A stretch of 64,000 bases of DNA, taken from assembly GCA_039105265.1 (NCBI GenBank), contig JAPFFF010000015.1, forward strand, positions 1,736,001 through 1,800,000. Reading direction: 5' to 3'. This DNA is from Tritrichomonas musculus. Taxonomy: Eukaryota > Parabasalia > Tritrichomonadida > Tritrichomonadidae. Shown here in pieces: positions 29,824 through 40,293 of the stretch; the first letter of the stretch is position 1, and each line of letters opens with the position of its first letter. A program made the position numbers and the translations under genes. Under the pieces are notes generated by a model. The model saw only the letters and a list, made by a program, of their open reading frames with translations. It was not told where the DNA came from and made no database searches.

Positions 29824-32800
29824 TTAAGCAAATGTTAGAGATGGGTATATCTGCTTCTTTTTGTCTTTCATTTCAGGAAAATATTCATCAATTGTTTTGA
29901 ACTTTTTCTTTTGTAACTCCTTTACTTTAGTGAGCAAATCGCTGACATCAGCATCATCTTGCAGTTTTGACGTAATTTCATGATCTTTCTTTTCGGGAGG
30001 TGGTTGAAGACAATCTAAAGTCAATTGACCATTTGTTCCATATCCCCAACTTTCCGAAGTTTGGATCATATCAAACATATGTTTTGCTGACTCTAGATCA
30101 AAGTGAACAACAGGCAGTTTTTCCTCATCTTCGCCATCATCTTCGTCATATCTGATTATTTGATCAGGCTTCTTTGCTCTTTCTCTGGAAGATCGTAATC
30201 CCATAGAAGAAGGCAATCTAATTTGAGATCTTGATGTAACGATATTACTCATTGATTTATATGATAAAATAGAGGACAAGTTCTGGAATTGACCAGTACT
30301 GTCTGAGTCAAGATTTTCAAAATGCTTTGGATCACCTTCGACTGGTGGATCAATCACCCAAGTTCCCTCATTATTTATATCCCATCCACCATCTGCAGAC
30401 AATGTTCCCACGAGTCTTAAAGTTTCTGATTCCCAGATACGGACTGCCAAATCATATCCTGCAGAAGCGAAAAATTTGGACGTTTTTCCGATCATTGTCA
30501 GATTGGTCACTTCACCATCATGAGCTCTAAGCATTGCGACTGGCTGTAAAGAGAAAGATGGTATCAGATTAATCTTCCATAGGCGAATATAACCTAGATT
30601 GTCTCCAGTAATGAGGATCTTATTAAACTCGCTTGAGCAGATTGCCGAGACTGCGTAAGGAACCACTGCCAGATGCGCCTTAAGCTGAGAAATTTCTTCT
30701 AGACCAGGAACCGCGAAAACCGTTAGAAAACCGTCAGAGTCACCTACGAAAAGGAAGTGGTCGACGATTGTCATGCATTCAATTGGCGTATCGTCGGCTA
30801 AAACCGTTTTTCGAGGTTTTAAAGCAATATCAATCGGCCATTCAAAAATTTCGCCATTTTCGCTACCTGAAATAATCCAACCGTTATGGTCAAGTACGGC
30901 GGTTGTGATATCACCAGTATGTCCTTTGAAATGGTTGATGAGCTCGAATTCAGAAGGAACAGATTCCCTGTACAAATTGACAACCCTCGAGTAGCCGGCC
31001 GTCATCAAGAAACCTCTTCCGTTCATTGTGAAATGCTTCATGATCGAAACTTGATTGAATGAAGGTGAATTTAATTGACCTTGCGAGTCACCGATATCGT
31101 CGCTATCGTACAGACTTGAGTGGCCACTTGGCGCCGATGTTGGATGATGCGTGATCATGTCTATCGTCGAGATTAAACCGCCGGAACTTGGATTGTAAAT
31201 CGACACAATTCCAGTGAATGTCGACGTGATGACTCGGCGGCCACTTTGGTCGATTGACGTGTTGCTGAGCTCGTCGACGTGCGGCGTTCTCATCTGCTTC
31301 ATTTTGCCATTTTTGTAGTCCCAGGTGAAAAAATTGGCCTGTGAGTCGACGGTTAACAATTGATCAAAATCGGTCTGATAATGAACACCGACAATCGGGC
31401 TTTGATGCGTCACTCCTCTTGGACCTTCAACTTCGCCTTCAAGCCAGATTATCGGATAGGAGCAGCACGTCACGAGGATCCTTTTCATCTTATCAAAAAG
31501 TACGCTGGTGATACGATTTTCAGGCGGTAAATAGTCGACCTCCAGAAAATGGTTCCTGATGCCAAAATTCGTGCTGTCATACATTTTGATCTCTTTCTTG
31601 GAGGTGACCGTTACAACATAACGGTCGCCTAACGATGACACAAATTCGGTGGCAAAAAGTGCTGAATTAAAATTGCCAGCTAATCGAAATGACCTTCTAA
31701 CCGGCTCAATTGACCAGATAAACGGTTCATTGCCCATCGTGCACATGGCAACAACACGCTGCTTCCCAAAAAATTGAAAGGATAAAATTTGGGACCCCGC
31801 CTCAAAAATTTTTGTCACATGAATCGTATCTTTAACAAAAGTGAAGAATTTGAGAGTGCCATCTTGCGAGGATGAAGCATAACAGTTTTGCTCTTCAATG
31901 ACTGAGAGTTGCGTAATTGTACGATGCTGGAGTTGGTAATTGACGATTCGATCAATTTTATAATCTGTACCAGTTCGCCTTTGAGGCATTGTAATTTGGT
32001 ATAGTTCTATAAAACCACAATCATCTCCAATGATTAATTTGATTTCATCACGGCCTATCGGCGTGAGAGTAGCTTCGATCATTTGCGCTGGACTATTAAA
32101 TAATGGAATCGATGAATTTGCAAGTCGTTTCATTGTTAGTAAAGCATTGTCAAAATTCATTGATTTGATTGATTTGGCACTCGGCGATGCACTCAGTCCA
32201 ATTGGTAATTTTTCTAGATTAAGTAGATTATAAAAACATAACGTTCGTGTAGTCGTAGTTACACCAAGAAGTTGATAATTTTTAAAACAACAAATTGCTG
32301 AAAATGGACCTGGTGAAGGAAGTTTTCTTTTGTATGTGAGTGGATAAGGATTCCAAAATTTAATTGCTTCACGACTAGCTGTAATGTATTCGTCTGTCCA
32401 TGAGGAAACTATTACCTGAAAAATAGATTCTCGATGCTTATGCTGAAAAACTTGAGGTGAAACAGGTGATCGATTTAATGTTATTGGTGAATCAACAATT
32501 TGAGCTCCTGTCATTGAAGTTAATTCAAGTAAAATATATTCTACAAGTTCATCCCATGAAACTCTTCCATCACAATTGGCATCTATCCGTAAAAAATATT
32601 GCTCATAATCTTCATTTGACAGTTTTCCTTCTCTCAAATAAAATCGAATTGAAGAATTCATCCATTGGGCTGGCGTTAATGAACCAAGATTATCTTCATC
32701 TGAATCATCGAATGATCGACGTAAATCCCGAAGGTACTTATTTGCATAATTTTCGTTTCTTTGCTGTCTATGAGCCGTTCTTTTTTCTTGCGTATTTGTA

Positions 32801-32877
32801 GGTGGCCTTCTAGTACTTTTCACAGACTTACTAGCATTTCGAGCTGTCACAGATTCTGGAGGCAATTCGAAATGCAT
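29824..32877 (-). CDS. EF-hand and WD40-repeat protein (CFAP337/WDR49-like)
   Basis: 1017 residues from ATG 32877. The frame is open from an earlier ATG at 32931, but an initiator TCATT at 32894-32890 lies between them, so the inner start is preferred. Near residue 94 is a canonical EF-hand loop DANCDGRVSWDE, preceded by a degenerate one. Then two or more beta-propellers of WD40 repeats, with clear units at GHTGDITTAVLDHNGWIISG and AHDGEVTNLTMIG. The C-terminus has an acidic linker and ends KEL.KKKFKTIDEYFPEM. EF-hand plus double propeller is the plan of WDR49/WDR64/EFCAB8 proteins, found in axonemes; a flagellar role fits a trichomonad but is inferred. The middle of the gene is markedly richer in GC than its ends. 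Confidence 0.85.
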   Translation of the reverse strand: MHFELPPESVTARNASKSVKSTRRPPTNTQEKRTAHRQQRNENYANKYLRDLRRSFDDSDEDNLGSLTPAQWMNSSIRFYLREGKLSNEDYEQYFLRIDANCDGRVSWDELVEYILLELTSMTGAQIVDSPITLNRSPVSPQVFQHKHRESIFQVIVSSWTDEYITASREAIKFWNPYPLTYKRKLPSPGPFSAICCFKNYQLLGVTTTTRTLCFYNLLNLEKLPIGLSASPSAKSIKSMNFDNALLTMKRLANSSIPLFNSPAQMIEATLTPIGRDEIKLIIGDDCGFIELYQITMPQRRTGTDYKIDRIVNYQLQHRTITQLSVIEEQNCYASSSQDGTLKFFTFVKDTIHVTKIFEAGSQILSFQFFGKQRVVAMCTMGNEPFIWSIEPVRRSFRLAGNFNSALFATEFVSSLGDRYVVTVTSKKEIKMYDSTNFGIRNHFLEVDYLPPENRITSVLFDKMKRILVTCCSYPIIWLEGEVEGPRGVTHQSPIVGVHYQTDFDQLLTVDSQANFFTWDYKNGKMKQMRTPHVDELSNTSIDQSGRRVITSTFTGIVSIYNPSSGGLISTIDMITHHPTSAPSGHSSLYDSDDIGDSQGQLNSPSFNQVSIMKHFTMNGRGFLMTAGYSRVVNLYRESVPSEFELINHFKGHTGDITTAVLDHNGWIISGSENGEIFEWPIDIALKPRKTVLADDTPIECMTIVDHFLFVGDSDGFLTVFAVPGLEEISQLKAHLAVVPYAVSAICSSEFNKILITGDNLGYIRLWKINLIPSFSLQPVAMLRAHDGEVTNLTMIGKTSKFFASAGYDLAVRIWESETLRLVGTLSADGGWDINNEGTWVIDPPVEGDPKHFENLDSDSTGQFQNLSSILSYKSMSNIVTSRSQIRLPSSMGLRSSRERAKKPDQIIRYDEDDGEDEEKLPVVHFDLESAKHMFDMIQTSESWGYGTNGQLTLDCLQPPPEKKDHEITSKLQDDADVSDLLTKVKELQKKKFKTIDEYFPEMKDKKKQIYPSLTFA

Positions 32878-32889
32878 TAAACTTATTTC

Positions 32890-32894
32890 AATGA
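32890..32894 (-). promoter_or_regulatory. initiator motif deciding the start of the WD40 gene
   Basis: TCATT on the minus strand, with the +1 A at 32892, giving a 15-nt 5' UTR to the ATG at 32877. It places the upstream ATG (32931) outside the transcript. Confidence 0.55.
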
Positions 32895-33080
32895 AAAATT
32901 TTCTATTCAATTTTCTCAAAAAGTTTCTCAAAACACGTTAAATTTCAATTTCTGAACAATTCTGAATTCAAAAAAGCAAACGATTAAATTACTTTCAAAT
33001 TTAGAGTAATTAACATCATGAATAGTTTACTGATAAAACAAGATAATTATTCAATAAAGAATATTATTTTCCAATTCAAT

Positions 33081-33305
33081 TTAAATCAGCATTACTTTAG
33101 GTTCTTTAAGAATACCAGAATCAATAACCTGAATATCAACTCGAGCACCAACGACAGGCTTCTTGAATATAATTATGAATTCATTTCCACTGTCTGTTTC
33201 AGGTATATATCTTTTTATCACTTTGAATGGAATAATCGAATGTAATTTATAAAATTCAATTAAGATTGAATGAATTCCACTGAAGCTTTGAAGAACGACT
33301 CCCAT
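33081..33305 (-). CDS. small hypothetical protein (74 aa)
   Basis: A complete frame from a true ATG (33305) to TAA. The product begins MGVVLQSFSGIHSILIEFYK and contains FKVIKRYIPETDSGNEF and a C-terminal KPVVGARVDIQVIDSGILKE. Composition (Gly, Val, Ile, Asp, Pro) is far more protein-like than the surrounding AT-rich noise, suggesting a real small gene or an exon-like relic. No family is recognised and no canonical initiator motif is seen before the ATG. The plus-strand frame over the same bases is a shadow. Confidence 0.4.
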   Translation of the reverse strand: MGVVLQSFSGIHSILIEFYKLHSIIPFKVIKRYIPETDSGNEFIIIFKKPVVGARVDIQVIDSGILKEPKVMLI

Positions 33306-34319
33306 TATACTTTTATCTTTGCTTAATTCCGTAGATATTATTTTACTTGTATTAATAGGATTATTTTTTGTCTTTTATAATAAATGGAAAGTTTTATTAA
33401 TAAAATAAAATTATTCGTAAATTGTATAATATTATATTTCAATATTTACAAAGATTTTCACATATGAGTTTTTCACTTTCATTCATTTTTAAAGATATCG
33501 AGAGAGGTGCGAGAACTACCTTTGGTTAACCAATTTATTTCAAATTTAGATATTTATTTACACAGGTAAAATAATGTATAATTAATGTATAATTGTTTAA
33601 TTTGGTTCGCTACAAGTAATAGTATATTGATTTTAAAATTGAATATGAGAAAATAAACAATTCAAATTTTTATTTCTAAAAAAATAAAAAAAGAGCACCA
33701 AATAATTTGTTTTTTAAGGTAATTTTTATATTTGTTTAAATAAAATAATTTAAATATTCACATTTTTAACTTTTGTAATCGTTGAGCAATTAAAGGATTT
33801 CAATATTCGAAATTTAAACAAACAAAGAATATAGCATAAAATGATATATTATTACTAATATCAATGATATTATTTGATAATTCATAAATTAAATTATTTC
33901 CTTGGTTAAAAGTTACGATTATGAAACAAAGATTCTCAAAAATATGTTTTATTGTTGTCATTTGACAAATAACTGATATTTAATTGGTTTAATAATTATT
34001 TCTTTAACGAATAATGCATGGTTTATATAGATATAATCTGAAATTCTTGATAATTATTTATTTTAGTCTTATTCATTATAATAGCCTGTTATTATTATAT
34101 TATTATTTAATTTAATGAAAGTATTAAGCGTATAAAGTGTGAAAGTAGATTTATAAAATTATTGAAGATAAGATCTGTCCTCTGTTTGCTATTTCAAGAT
34201 AAAAAAAAATATTTTTTAAAATAAATTTCGTCCAAAAATTATATATTACTTTTTATTTATTTTTGATTTACTGATATTTAAGAAATATTAATAAAATATT
34301 ATATAACGGAATATGTACA

Positions 34320-34390
34320 GAATTTTGAGGGGATTTAAGCCTAACGAACATTGCATTGAATTTTGAGGGGATTTAAGCCTAACGAACATT
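34320..34390. repeat. 33-bp direct repeat, two copies
   Basis: Copies at 34320-34352 and 34358-34390 are identical (GAATTTTGAGGGGATTTAAG, then CCTAACGAACATT), separated by GCATT; period 38 bp. The unit is richer in G and C than its surroundings. Function unknown. Confidence 0.85.
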
Positions 34391-35678
34391 TCTACTCAAT
34401 TCTTTTATAACTTTTTGTGAATATAAAAATAAAACTACGCCCGTCGATCGGATTTATAAATAATCATAATATAATATCATACAATATAATTTAATTCTAA
34501 TATAAAATTATTATCCCCATAAAATTAATATTATAGCTAGATATTTACATTTTCTATAATTTTTTTGTTAAAATAAATTTATCTCATTTATATTATAATA
34601 TTATATATATATTAATTAGAAATTATATCAATAATATTATTTAGAATATGATGAAATGAATAAATAATCAATATTGGTTCAACTTCAATCATATTCTTGA
34701 AAATATGTAAAATTTAAATTTCGACGTATGAACTTTCAAATAGTTTGATACTGATATGTAATATACATAATCAATTATATACTTTATTTTATTAAAAAAA
34801 TCATAAGGCTAACGAATTATTTTTTGAAAAATCAATCCTTTTTTAAAACAAAAAATACGTTATTTTAGTTCTCGCACTTCTATATCGAGTACTTTGAAAC
34901 CGAAATTTTCGAATTAAAAATAAATTTATAAAAAAATATCTCAATAAGAAATATTAAGTGAACAACATATTAGTTTGAAAAAACATTTTTTTGTATTCAT
35001 ATACTTCTGTTCATTTAAAATATATGCAATTGGCGGAAAACGATTTTTTTATTCTTTGATTAAAAATTAAAATTATATTTATAATATTAAAATAGTTCTC
35101 AAATCAAATTAAAATATCCAAATTAAATTACTTTCAATAAAAAAATTAATCAATATTTTTTGGATATTAATGATGATCGTGAAAAAAAAAGTTTTTATTT
35201 TGAAATTTCTGTCAATAAGAAATGTGAAGGTATGTATGTAGATTCATAAAAAACTATTTATTTTTTATCAAATTTAACATTTCTGGCGTTCTGTTCATTT
35301 TAACATGATTGATATGTAGCATGATTTATATATTAAGGATCTTCATTTATTTAATTATTGTAATTTTTAGGAAAGGCAAAAATTTTTAAAAAAAAAAGAC
35401 AGTATTTTCTGAATTCTGAAAAATTGATTTTTTAACTTATTAATATCTTATGAAATAAAAGGTAAAAAGTAATTATTATTAAATATATAAATTTATAATA
35501 TAATATAAATAATATTATATAATTATTTTAAAACATCAACTATAATTTATTTGGATATTAAAGTTTTAAATCTTACAAATTGAGAGAAATTTAAAAGAAA
35601 TTTTATGAAAAAGTGCATTTTTCCCAGGATAAATTCTTAAAATTTTATTGAATTAAATCATTTCATTTTATTATTTAC

Positions 35679-35690
35679 TCATTTCTCATA
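35679..35690 (+). promoter_or_regulatory. initiator motifs of the LRR-Sel1 gene
   Basis: TCATT (35679-35683) and TCATA (35686-35690) both fit TCA(+1)Py(T/A); the 5' UTR would be 13 or 6 nt before the ATG at 35694. Confidence 0.5.
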
Positions 35691-35693
35691 GGT

Positions 35694-38489
35694 ATGAATT
35701 GGAAGAAGACAGAAGAATTGTATGATAAAAAAATGCTCATTGATGAATTAAAAAATTATAATGATTCTGATATTGAAATCAAATATCCATCAGCACATTT
35801 TGAAGATATTCATAAACAAGTTTTAAATTATAAAAAAGAGAACCAAGCAAAACTAATGATCTCTGTATTTATAACACAATTTGATGCAAATGAAAATGAT
35901 TTTAGTGAAAAAGAATTTAACATCATCAGATTAGATCCATCTGTTACTTCAATTAAAAATGATTCATTCAGAGGATGTTCATTGATCACAGAAATACAAA
36001 TACCTCCTTCATTAATTTCAATTGGATTTTGGGCTTTTGAAATGTGTTCATCATTGTCTCAAATAACAATTCCTCCTTCGGTAAAATCAATCGGAGCAGG
36101 TGCATTCTGTGGATGCACATCATTAATACAAATTACAATTCCATCATTAGTAACTTCAATTGAAAGTGAAACTTTCAAAGGATGCTCATCGTTAGAAGAA
36201 GTATCACTTCCTACTTCAGTGACTTCAATTGGATCACAAGCTTTTGAAGGATGTTTGTCGTTAAAACATATTCAAATTCAATCGGTGTTATCGATATACA
36301 ATGGTGCTTTTAAAGGATGTTCAACACTCAAAGAAATATCAATTCCTTCCGTAACTTTAATTGGTAATCAAGCATTTGATGGATGCTCATCATTGGTACA
36401 AATAACAATTCCGCATTTGGATGCTATAATTGGAAATGACGCTTTCAATGAATGCCCGTTGACCAATGTAAATCCAGAAGATGTATGCAGGAATATAAAG
36501 GATCAAATTGTGAAGAAGCAATTAGAATCAATCACACTACCAAATTATCTCCAAAGAATTCCTGATTCAGCATTTCAAGGTTGCAACTCATTAAAAGAAG
36601 TTAAGATCCCTTCCTCAGCAACATCTATTGGAAGTAAAGCTTTTTATGAATGTTCTTCGTTGACAAGTATCACCATTCCAGCATCTGTGATTTCAATCGG
36701 TGAATCTGCTTTTGAAGGATTAACTTCATCGGCAAGAATTGTAATTCCAGATCCAGATGAACTTGAAAATGCAGATTTACTATTTTATTACGGCAATCTA
36801 TACGAAGAAGGAAAATTAGTTGAACAAAATTCAGAAAAATCTATAGATTACTATAAAAAATCCGTTATGCGTGGCAACTCAAAAGCATTAGAGAAAATTA
36901 ACGATCCTGATTTTCTACATTTTATTGGAATTTTTTATTCAGAAGGATTATTTATGGAGAAAAATACCGAGAAAGCGATCGAATGCTTTGAAAAAGCAAG
37001 TGAACTCGGTAATTTAGATTCTTTAAAAAATCTTGGCCTTATTTATTTACAAGGAGAAGGAGTTGAACGAGATATCAGTAAAGCCAAAGAATACTTAGAA
37101 AGGTCAGGTGCATTTGATAAAGCAAGTGAAATTAACGATCCTGAATCACTAATTCAAATCGGCTGCCTTTTAATGCAAGGAAGTGAAGATGAAAAATATT
37201 TTGTGAAAGCTAAAGAATTCTTTGAAAAAGCAACAGAACTTGGTAGTTCAAAAGGAATGTTTTATCTAGGTTTATTGTATCTAAAAGGACTAGGAGTTGA
37301 ACAAAATAGCTCAAAAGCTATTGAATACTTAGAAAAATCAGGTGAACTTGATGATCCAGATTTATTATTGGTTGTTGGAAATCTTTATGCAGAAGGAGAT
37401 GGAATTGAACAAAATACCGAGAAAGCTATAGAATATTATGAAAAAGCAGGTGAACTCGGTAATATGGATGCTCTAAGAAAACTTGGCCTTATTTATTTAC
37501 AAGGAGAAGGAGTTGAACGAGATATCAGTAAAGCCAAAGAATACTTTGAAAGGTCGGGTATATTTGATAAAGCAAGTGAAATTAACGATCCTGATGTACT
37601 ACTTCAAATGGGAGGCCTTTTAATGCAAATAAATGGAGATGAAAAAGATTATGTGAAAGCTAAAGAATTTTTTGAAAAAGCAGCAGAACTTGGCAGTTCA
37701 AAGGCGATTTTTAGTCTAGGTTTATTGTATCTAAAAGGACTAGGAGTTGAACAAAATAGCTCAAAAGCTATTGAATACTTAGAAAAATCAGGTGAACTTG
37801 ATGATCCAGATTTATTATTGGTTGTTGGAAATCTTTATGCAGAAGGAGATGGAATTGAACAAAATACCGAGAAAGCTATAGAATATTATGAAAAAGCAGG
37901 TGAACTCGGTAATATGGATGCTTTAAAAAAACTTGGCGTTATTTATTTACAAGGAAAAGGAGTTGAACGAAATGTCAGTAAAGCCAAAGAATACTTAGAA
38001 AAGTCGGGTATATTTGATAAAGCAAGTGAAATTAACGATCCTGAAGCTCTATGCATTTTTGGTGGTCTTTTAATGCAAGGAAGTGAAGATGAAAAAGATT
38101 ATGTGAAAGCTAAAGAATACTTTGAAAAAGCCGCAGAACTTGGCAGTCCAACAGGGATGTACTATCTAGGTATATTGTATCTAAAAGGAACAGGAGTTGA
38201 ACAAAATAGCTCAAAAGGTATTGAATACTTAGAAAAATCAGGTGAACTTGGTGATCCAGATGCACTATTAAAAATCGGAAGTCTTTATCTACAAGGAGAT
38301 GAAGTTGAAAAAAATACCGAGAAAGGAATTGAATACTATAAAAAAGCAGCTGATCTTGGTAATAAAAAGGCGATACTTCTTCTAATGTTTATGTATATGA
38401 AAGGAGAAGGAGTTGAAAAAGATGATGAGAAAGCAAATGAATACTTAAAAAAAATGAGAGAATTAGGCAATGATGAAGATGAATCATAA
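35694..38489 (+). CDS. BspA-type leucine-rich repeat plus Sel1-repeat fusion protein
   Basis: 931 residues. Residues about 75-360 are BspA-like LRRs (LRR_5 type) of about 23 residues with the SFRGCSLITEIQIPPSLISI pattern (F.GC.SL..I.IP.SV.SIG). From about 361 to the end are Sel1 repeats (A..YYKK.....G.......LG..Y..G.GVE.N). No signal peptide or membrane segment is visible, unlike surface BspA proteins, so a cytosolic scaffold is more likely. The Sel1 part has a higher-order period of 150 residues (450 bp): the segment at 37291 recurs at 37741 and 38191, the first two nearly identical at DNA level. LRR and Sel1 modules both bind proteins; partners unknown. Confidence 0.9.
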   Translation: MNWKKTEELYDKKMLIDELKNYNDSDIEIKYPSAHFEDIHKQVLNYKKENQAKLMISVFITQFDANENDFSEKEFNIIRLDPSVTSIKNDSFRGCSLITEIQIPPSLISIGFWAFEMCSSLSQITIPPSVKSIGAGAFCGCTSLIQITIPSLVTSIESETFKGCSSLEEVSLPTSVTSIGSQAFEGCLSLKHIQIQSVLSIYNGAFKGCSTLKEISIPSVTLIGNQAFDGCSSLVQITIPHLDAIIGNDAFNECPLTNVNPEDVCRNIKDQIVKKQLESITLPNYLQRIPDSAFQGCNSLKEVKIPSSATSIGSKAFYECSSLTSITIPASVISIGESAFEGLTSSARIVIPDPDELENADLLFYYGNLYEEGKLVEQNSEKSIDYYKKSVMRGNSKALEKINDPDFLHFIGIFYSEGLFMEKNTEKAIECFEKASELGNLDSLKNLGLIYLQGEGVERDISKAKEYLERSGAFDKASEINDPESLIQIGCLLMQGSEDEKYFVKAKEFFEKATELGSSKGMFYLGLLYLKGLGVEQNSSKAIEYLEKSGELDDPDLLLVVGNLYAEGDGIEQNTEKAIEYYEKAGELGNMDALRKLGLIYLQGEGVERDISKAKEYFERSGIFDKASEINDPDVLLQMGGLLMQINGDEKDYVKAKEFFEKAAELGSSKAIFSLGLLYLKGLGVEQNSSKAIEYLEKSGELDDPDLLLVVGNLYAEGDGIEQNTEKAIEYYEKAGELGNMDALKKLGVIYLQGKGVERNVSKAKEYLEKSGIFDKASEINDPEALCIFGGLLMQGSEDEKDYVKAKEYFEKAAELGSPTGMYYLGILYLKGTGVEQNSSKGIEYLEKSGELGDPDALLKIGSLYLQGDEVEKNTEKGIEYYKKAADLGNKKAILLLMFMYMKGEGVEKDDEKANEYLKKMRELGNDEDES
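37268..38380 (+). repeat. 450-bp intragenic repeat in the Sel1 region
   Basis: A block of about four Sel1 units recurs with an exact offset of 450 bp (for example GAGTTGAACAAAATAGCTCA at 37293, 37743 and, slightly changed upstream, 38193). The first two copies are almost identical over about 200 bp, pointing to recent duplication or gene conversion. Confidence 0.8.
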
Positions 38490-38923
38490 AAGAAGAAACA
38501 TTTATGCTTCATTTGTTATATAAATTTATTAAAATTTAATTAATTTATTGCTCTTGTAACTTACTTTTTTTTTCTTCATTTATAAATTTTTATTGATTGA
38601 TGAATTTTATTTCCATTTGGTTGAGCTCTTGTAACATATGAAGATATGCTTGCTGTCAGCCGTAGAGGATTCATTTTCAACAAATTTAGACTATATCATT
38701 TATACATAATAATATAAAAACTTTTATTTGGAATATGATTTCAGATTATATTCTGAAACTTATTAATCGTTCGAAATTGTATATTTAGTTTCACCATCGC
38801 TTATTTGGTGTTTTTTACATTTTCCAAAGAAAATTAATATTCTTTTAGAGAGGGTTTACCAAAAAACGATTTTCAAGTTAATATATTTGATAAATCACAA
38901 AGTTTTTCAAATAATCATAGAAA
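38490..38923. other. intergenic region after the LRR-Sel1 gene
   Basis: AT-rich, with the short near-repeat GCTCTTGTAAC at about 38549 and 38624. No gene recognised. Upstream lobes of the kinase relic that follows are not visible here. Confidence 0.4.
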
Positions 38924-39165
38924 TACGCGTTCTCCATGATTGCTTATGAACTGTTGACTGGAAAAATGCCTGGATTTGAGACAGGCTTTTCTATCGTCCT
39001 CTTTTTCCAAAAAATGTAACAAAAAAAAAAATGAAAGAATTGATTCTGAAGTGCTCAAATGCTTGGCCTGACGAAAGGCCTTCTTTTTCTGAGATTTACG
39101 ATGAATTGTCAAACGACTTTTCGTATTTTGGAGGTGATTTTGATGTCGATGAAGTAAAAAATTGA
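38924..39165 (+). pseudogene. decayed TKL kinase C-lobe
   Basis: The plus strand reads YAFSMIAYELLTGKMPGFE (the helix after the APE motif, close to DVYAFAIIAYELLT of the intact pseudokinase at 21 kb), then a stop, then in another frame KELILKCSNAWPDERPSFSE and a short acidic tail with a stop (39163-39165). Subdomains IX to XI of a TKL kinase are thus present in order, with at least one frameshift. The N-lobe and catalytic loop are gone. Confidence 0.65.
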
Positions 39166-40293
39166 AAGAGCCGGAAATTCAAAGTTCGAAAATGAAGAAT
39201 TGGGAAGCGATAGCTCGCTTTTAGAAAATGAAGAAGGATGCAACAATGAATCACATAAAATGAACGATCAAAAAAGTAATAAAACTAAAACAAATAAATC
39301 ACTGTTAGAAATCAATAATGCAAAGATAGATGACGATTTATCATGCAATATATCACAGCTAGAAATTGAAGAAATAAACAATAAACAGATCAATAAATCG
39401 CAGTTAGAATATGATGAAATGAGAAACAATGATTTGAAAATAGATGACGAAAATTGACATAATAATTCTGAATTAATAAATGATGAGATAAATACCAGCA
39501 ATCTTCGGTGCATTATTGGTGAATATTCATTTGTTGAAGACGATTTCTTTTTAGTATCGAAAATTTGTCAGAATGATTTTTCAGTTGAGAAGAAAACCAA
39601 GAAACCGAGAAACCGTTTTTGAGAAAAGATTTTAAATGCGAATGTGTAAATATTCAAAATTTGATAAAAGAATTTGAATTACTATATTCACTCCACCATC
39701 CATGTATATGTCAGCTTCATGCTTTTCATTTTCATGAAAATTCAGATGTTTCAATTTTGTCTGAATTTGTCGATTTCAAATTGAAAGATTGTCTGAATTT
39801 CAGTATCATTAACAACACATTGAAAATAAGAATTATTGTTGAAATTTTGCATGGAATGATTTATTTGCATCATAATGGATTGGTATGTCGTAATTTTGAA
39901 ATTGATAACATAATGCTGAATTCAGTTTTTCATGCAAAAATCAATTTCGGTTTCAGTCAATTTAATGAATGCTTATTAAAAAGAAAAAGTGACAATATTA
40001 GTGATGTTAATTCCAGCGTTTATTCATTTGGACTTGTACTATATTCTATTTTTATGGGTGATAAAAATATGAAATGTGATATGAAAAATATTACAAATGG
40101 AAAATTTACTTCTGTAATTACTGAATGTTGCATTGAATTGATATCTAAATGCTTGTTGAGCAATCCAAAAGATCGTCCATCATTTGAAGAGATATTGAAA
40201 TGCCTGAGAGAAAATAATTATTTATTATCGTATGACGCCGATCCAACTATAATTTTGCAGAGAGATCAAGAGATAGAATTGTTTAAAGATTGA
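39166..40293 (+). pseudogene. second decayed TKL kinase-like gene
   Basis: Starts in an open frame without ATG: an acidic Asn/Glu region with imperfect KS.LE repeats (SLLENEEG, SLLEINNA, SQLEIEE, SQLEYDE), interrupted by TGA at 39455-39457. The same frame continues into EYSFVEDDFFLVSKICQN, an N-lobe start, up to a stop at 39619-39621. A shifted frame then gives 224 codons: EFELLYSLHHPCICQLHAF, then GMIYLHHNGLVCRNFEIDNI (HRD replaced by CRN), KINFGF (DFG replaced by NFG) and SNPKDRPSFEEILKCL. Catalytic Asp residues were lost, so even an intact version would be a pseudokinase. It is next to the first kinase relic, suggesting a tandem pair or a two-kinase protein. Confidence 0.65.

Larger units (their letters stand above)
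33306..35693. other. long AT-rich intergenic region with short repeats
   Basis: 2.4 kb without a gene. Noted inside: a 33-bp direct repeat pair (listed at 34320-34390) and a 10-bp motif TGCGAGAACT at about 33509-33518 whose inverted copy, with partly matching flanks, lies at about 34867-34876. The last 40 bp contain several initiator-like TCATT motifs for the next gene. Confidence 0.45.
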
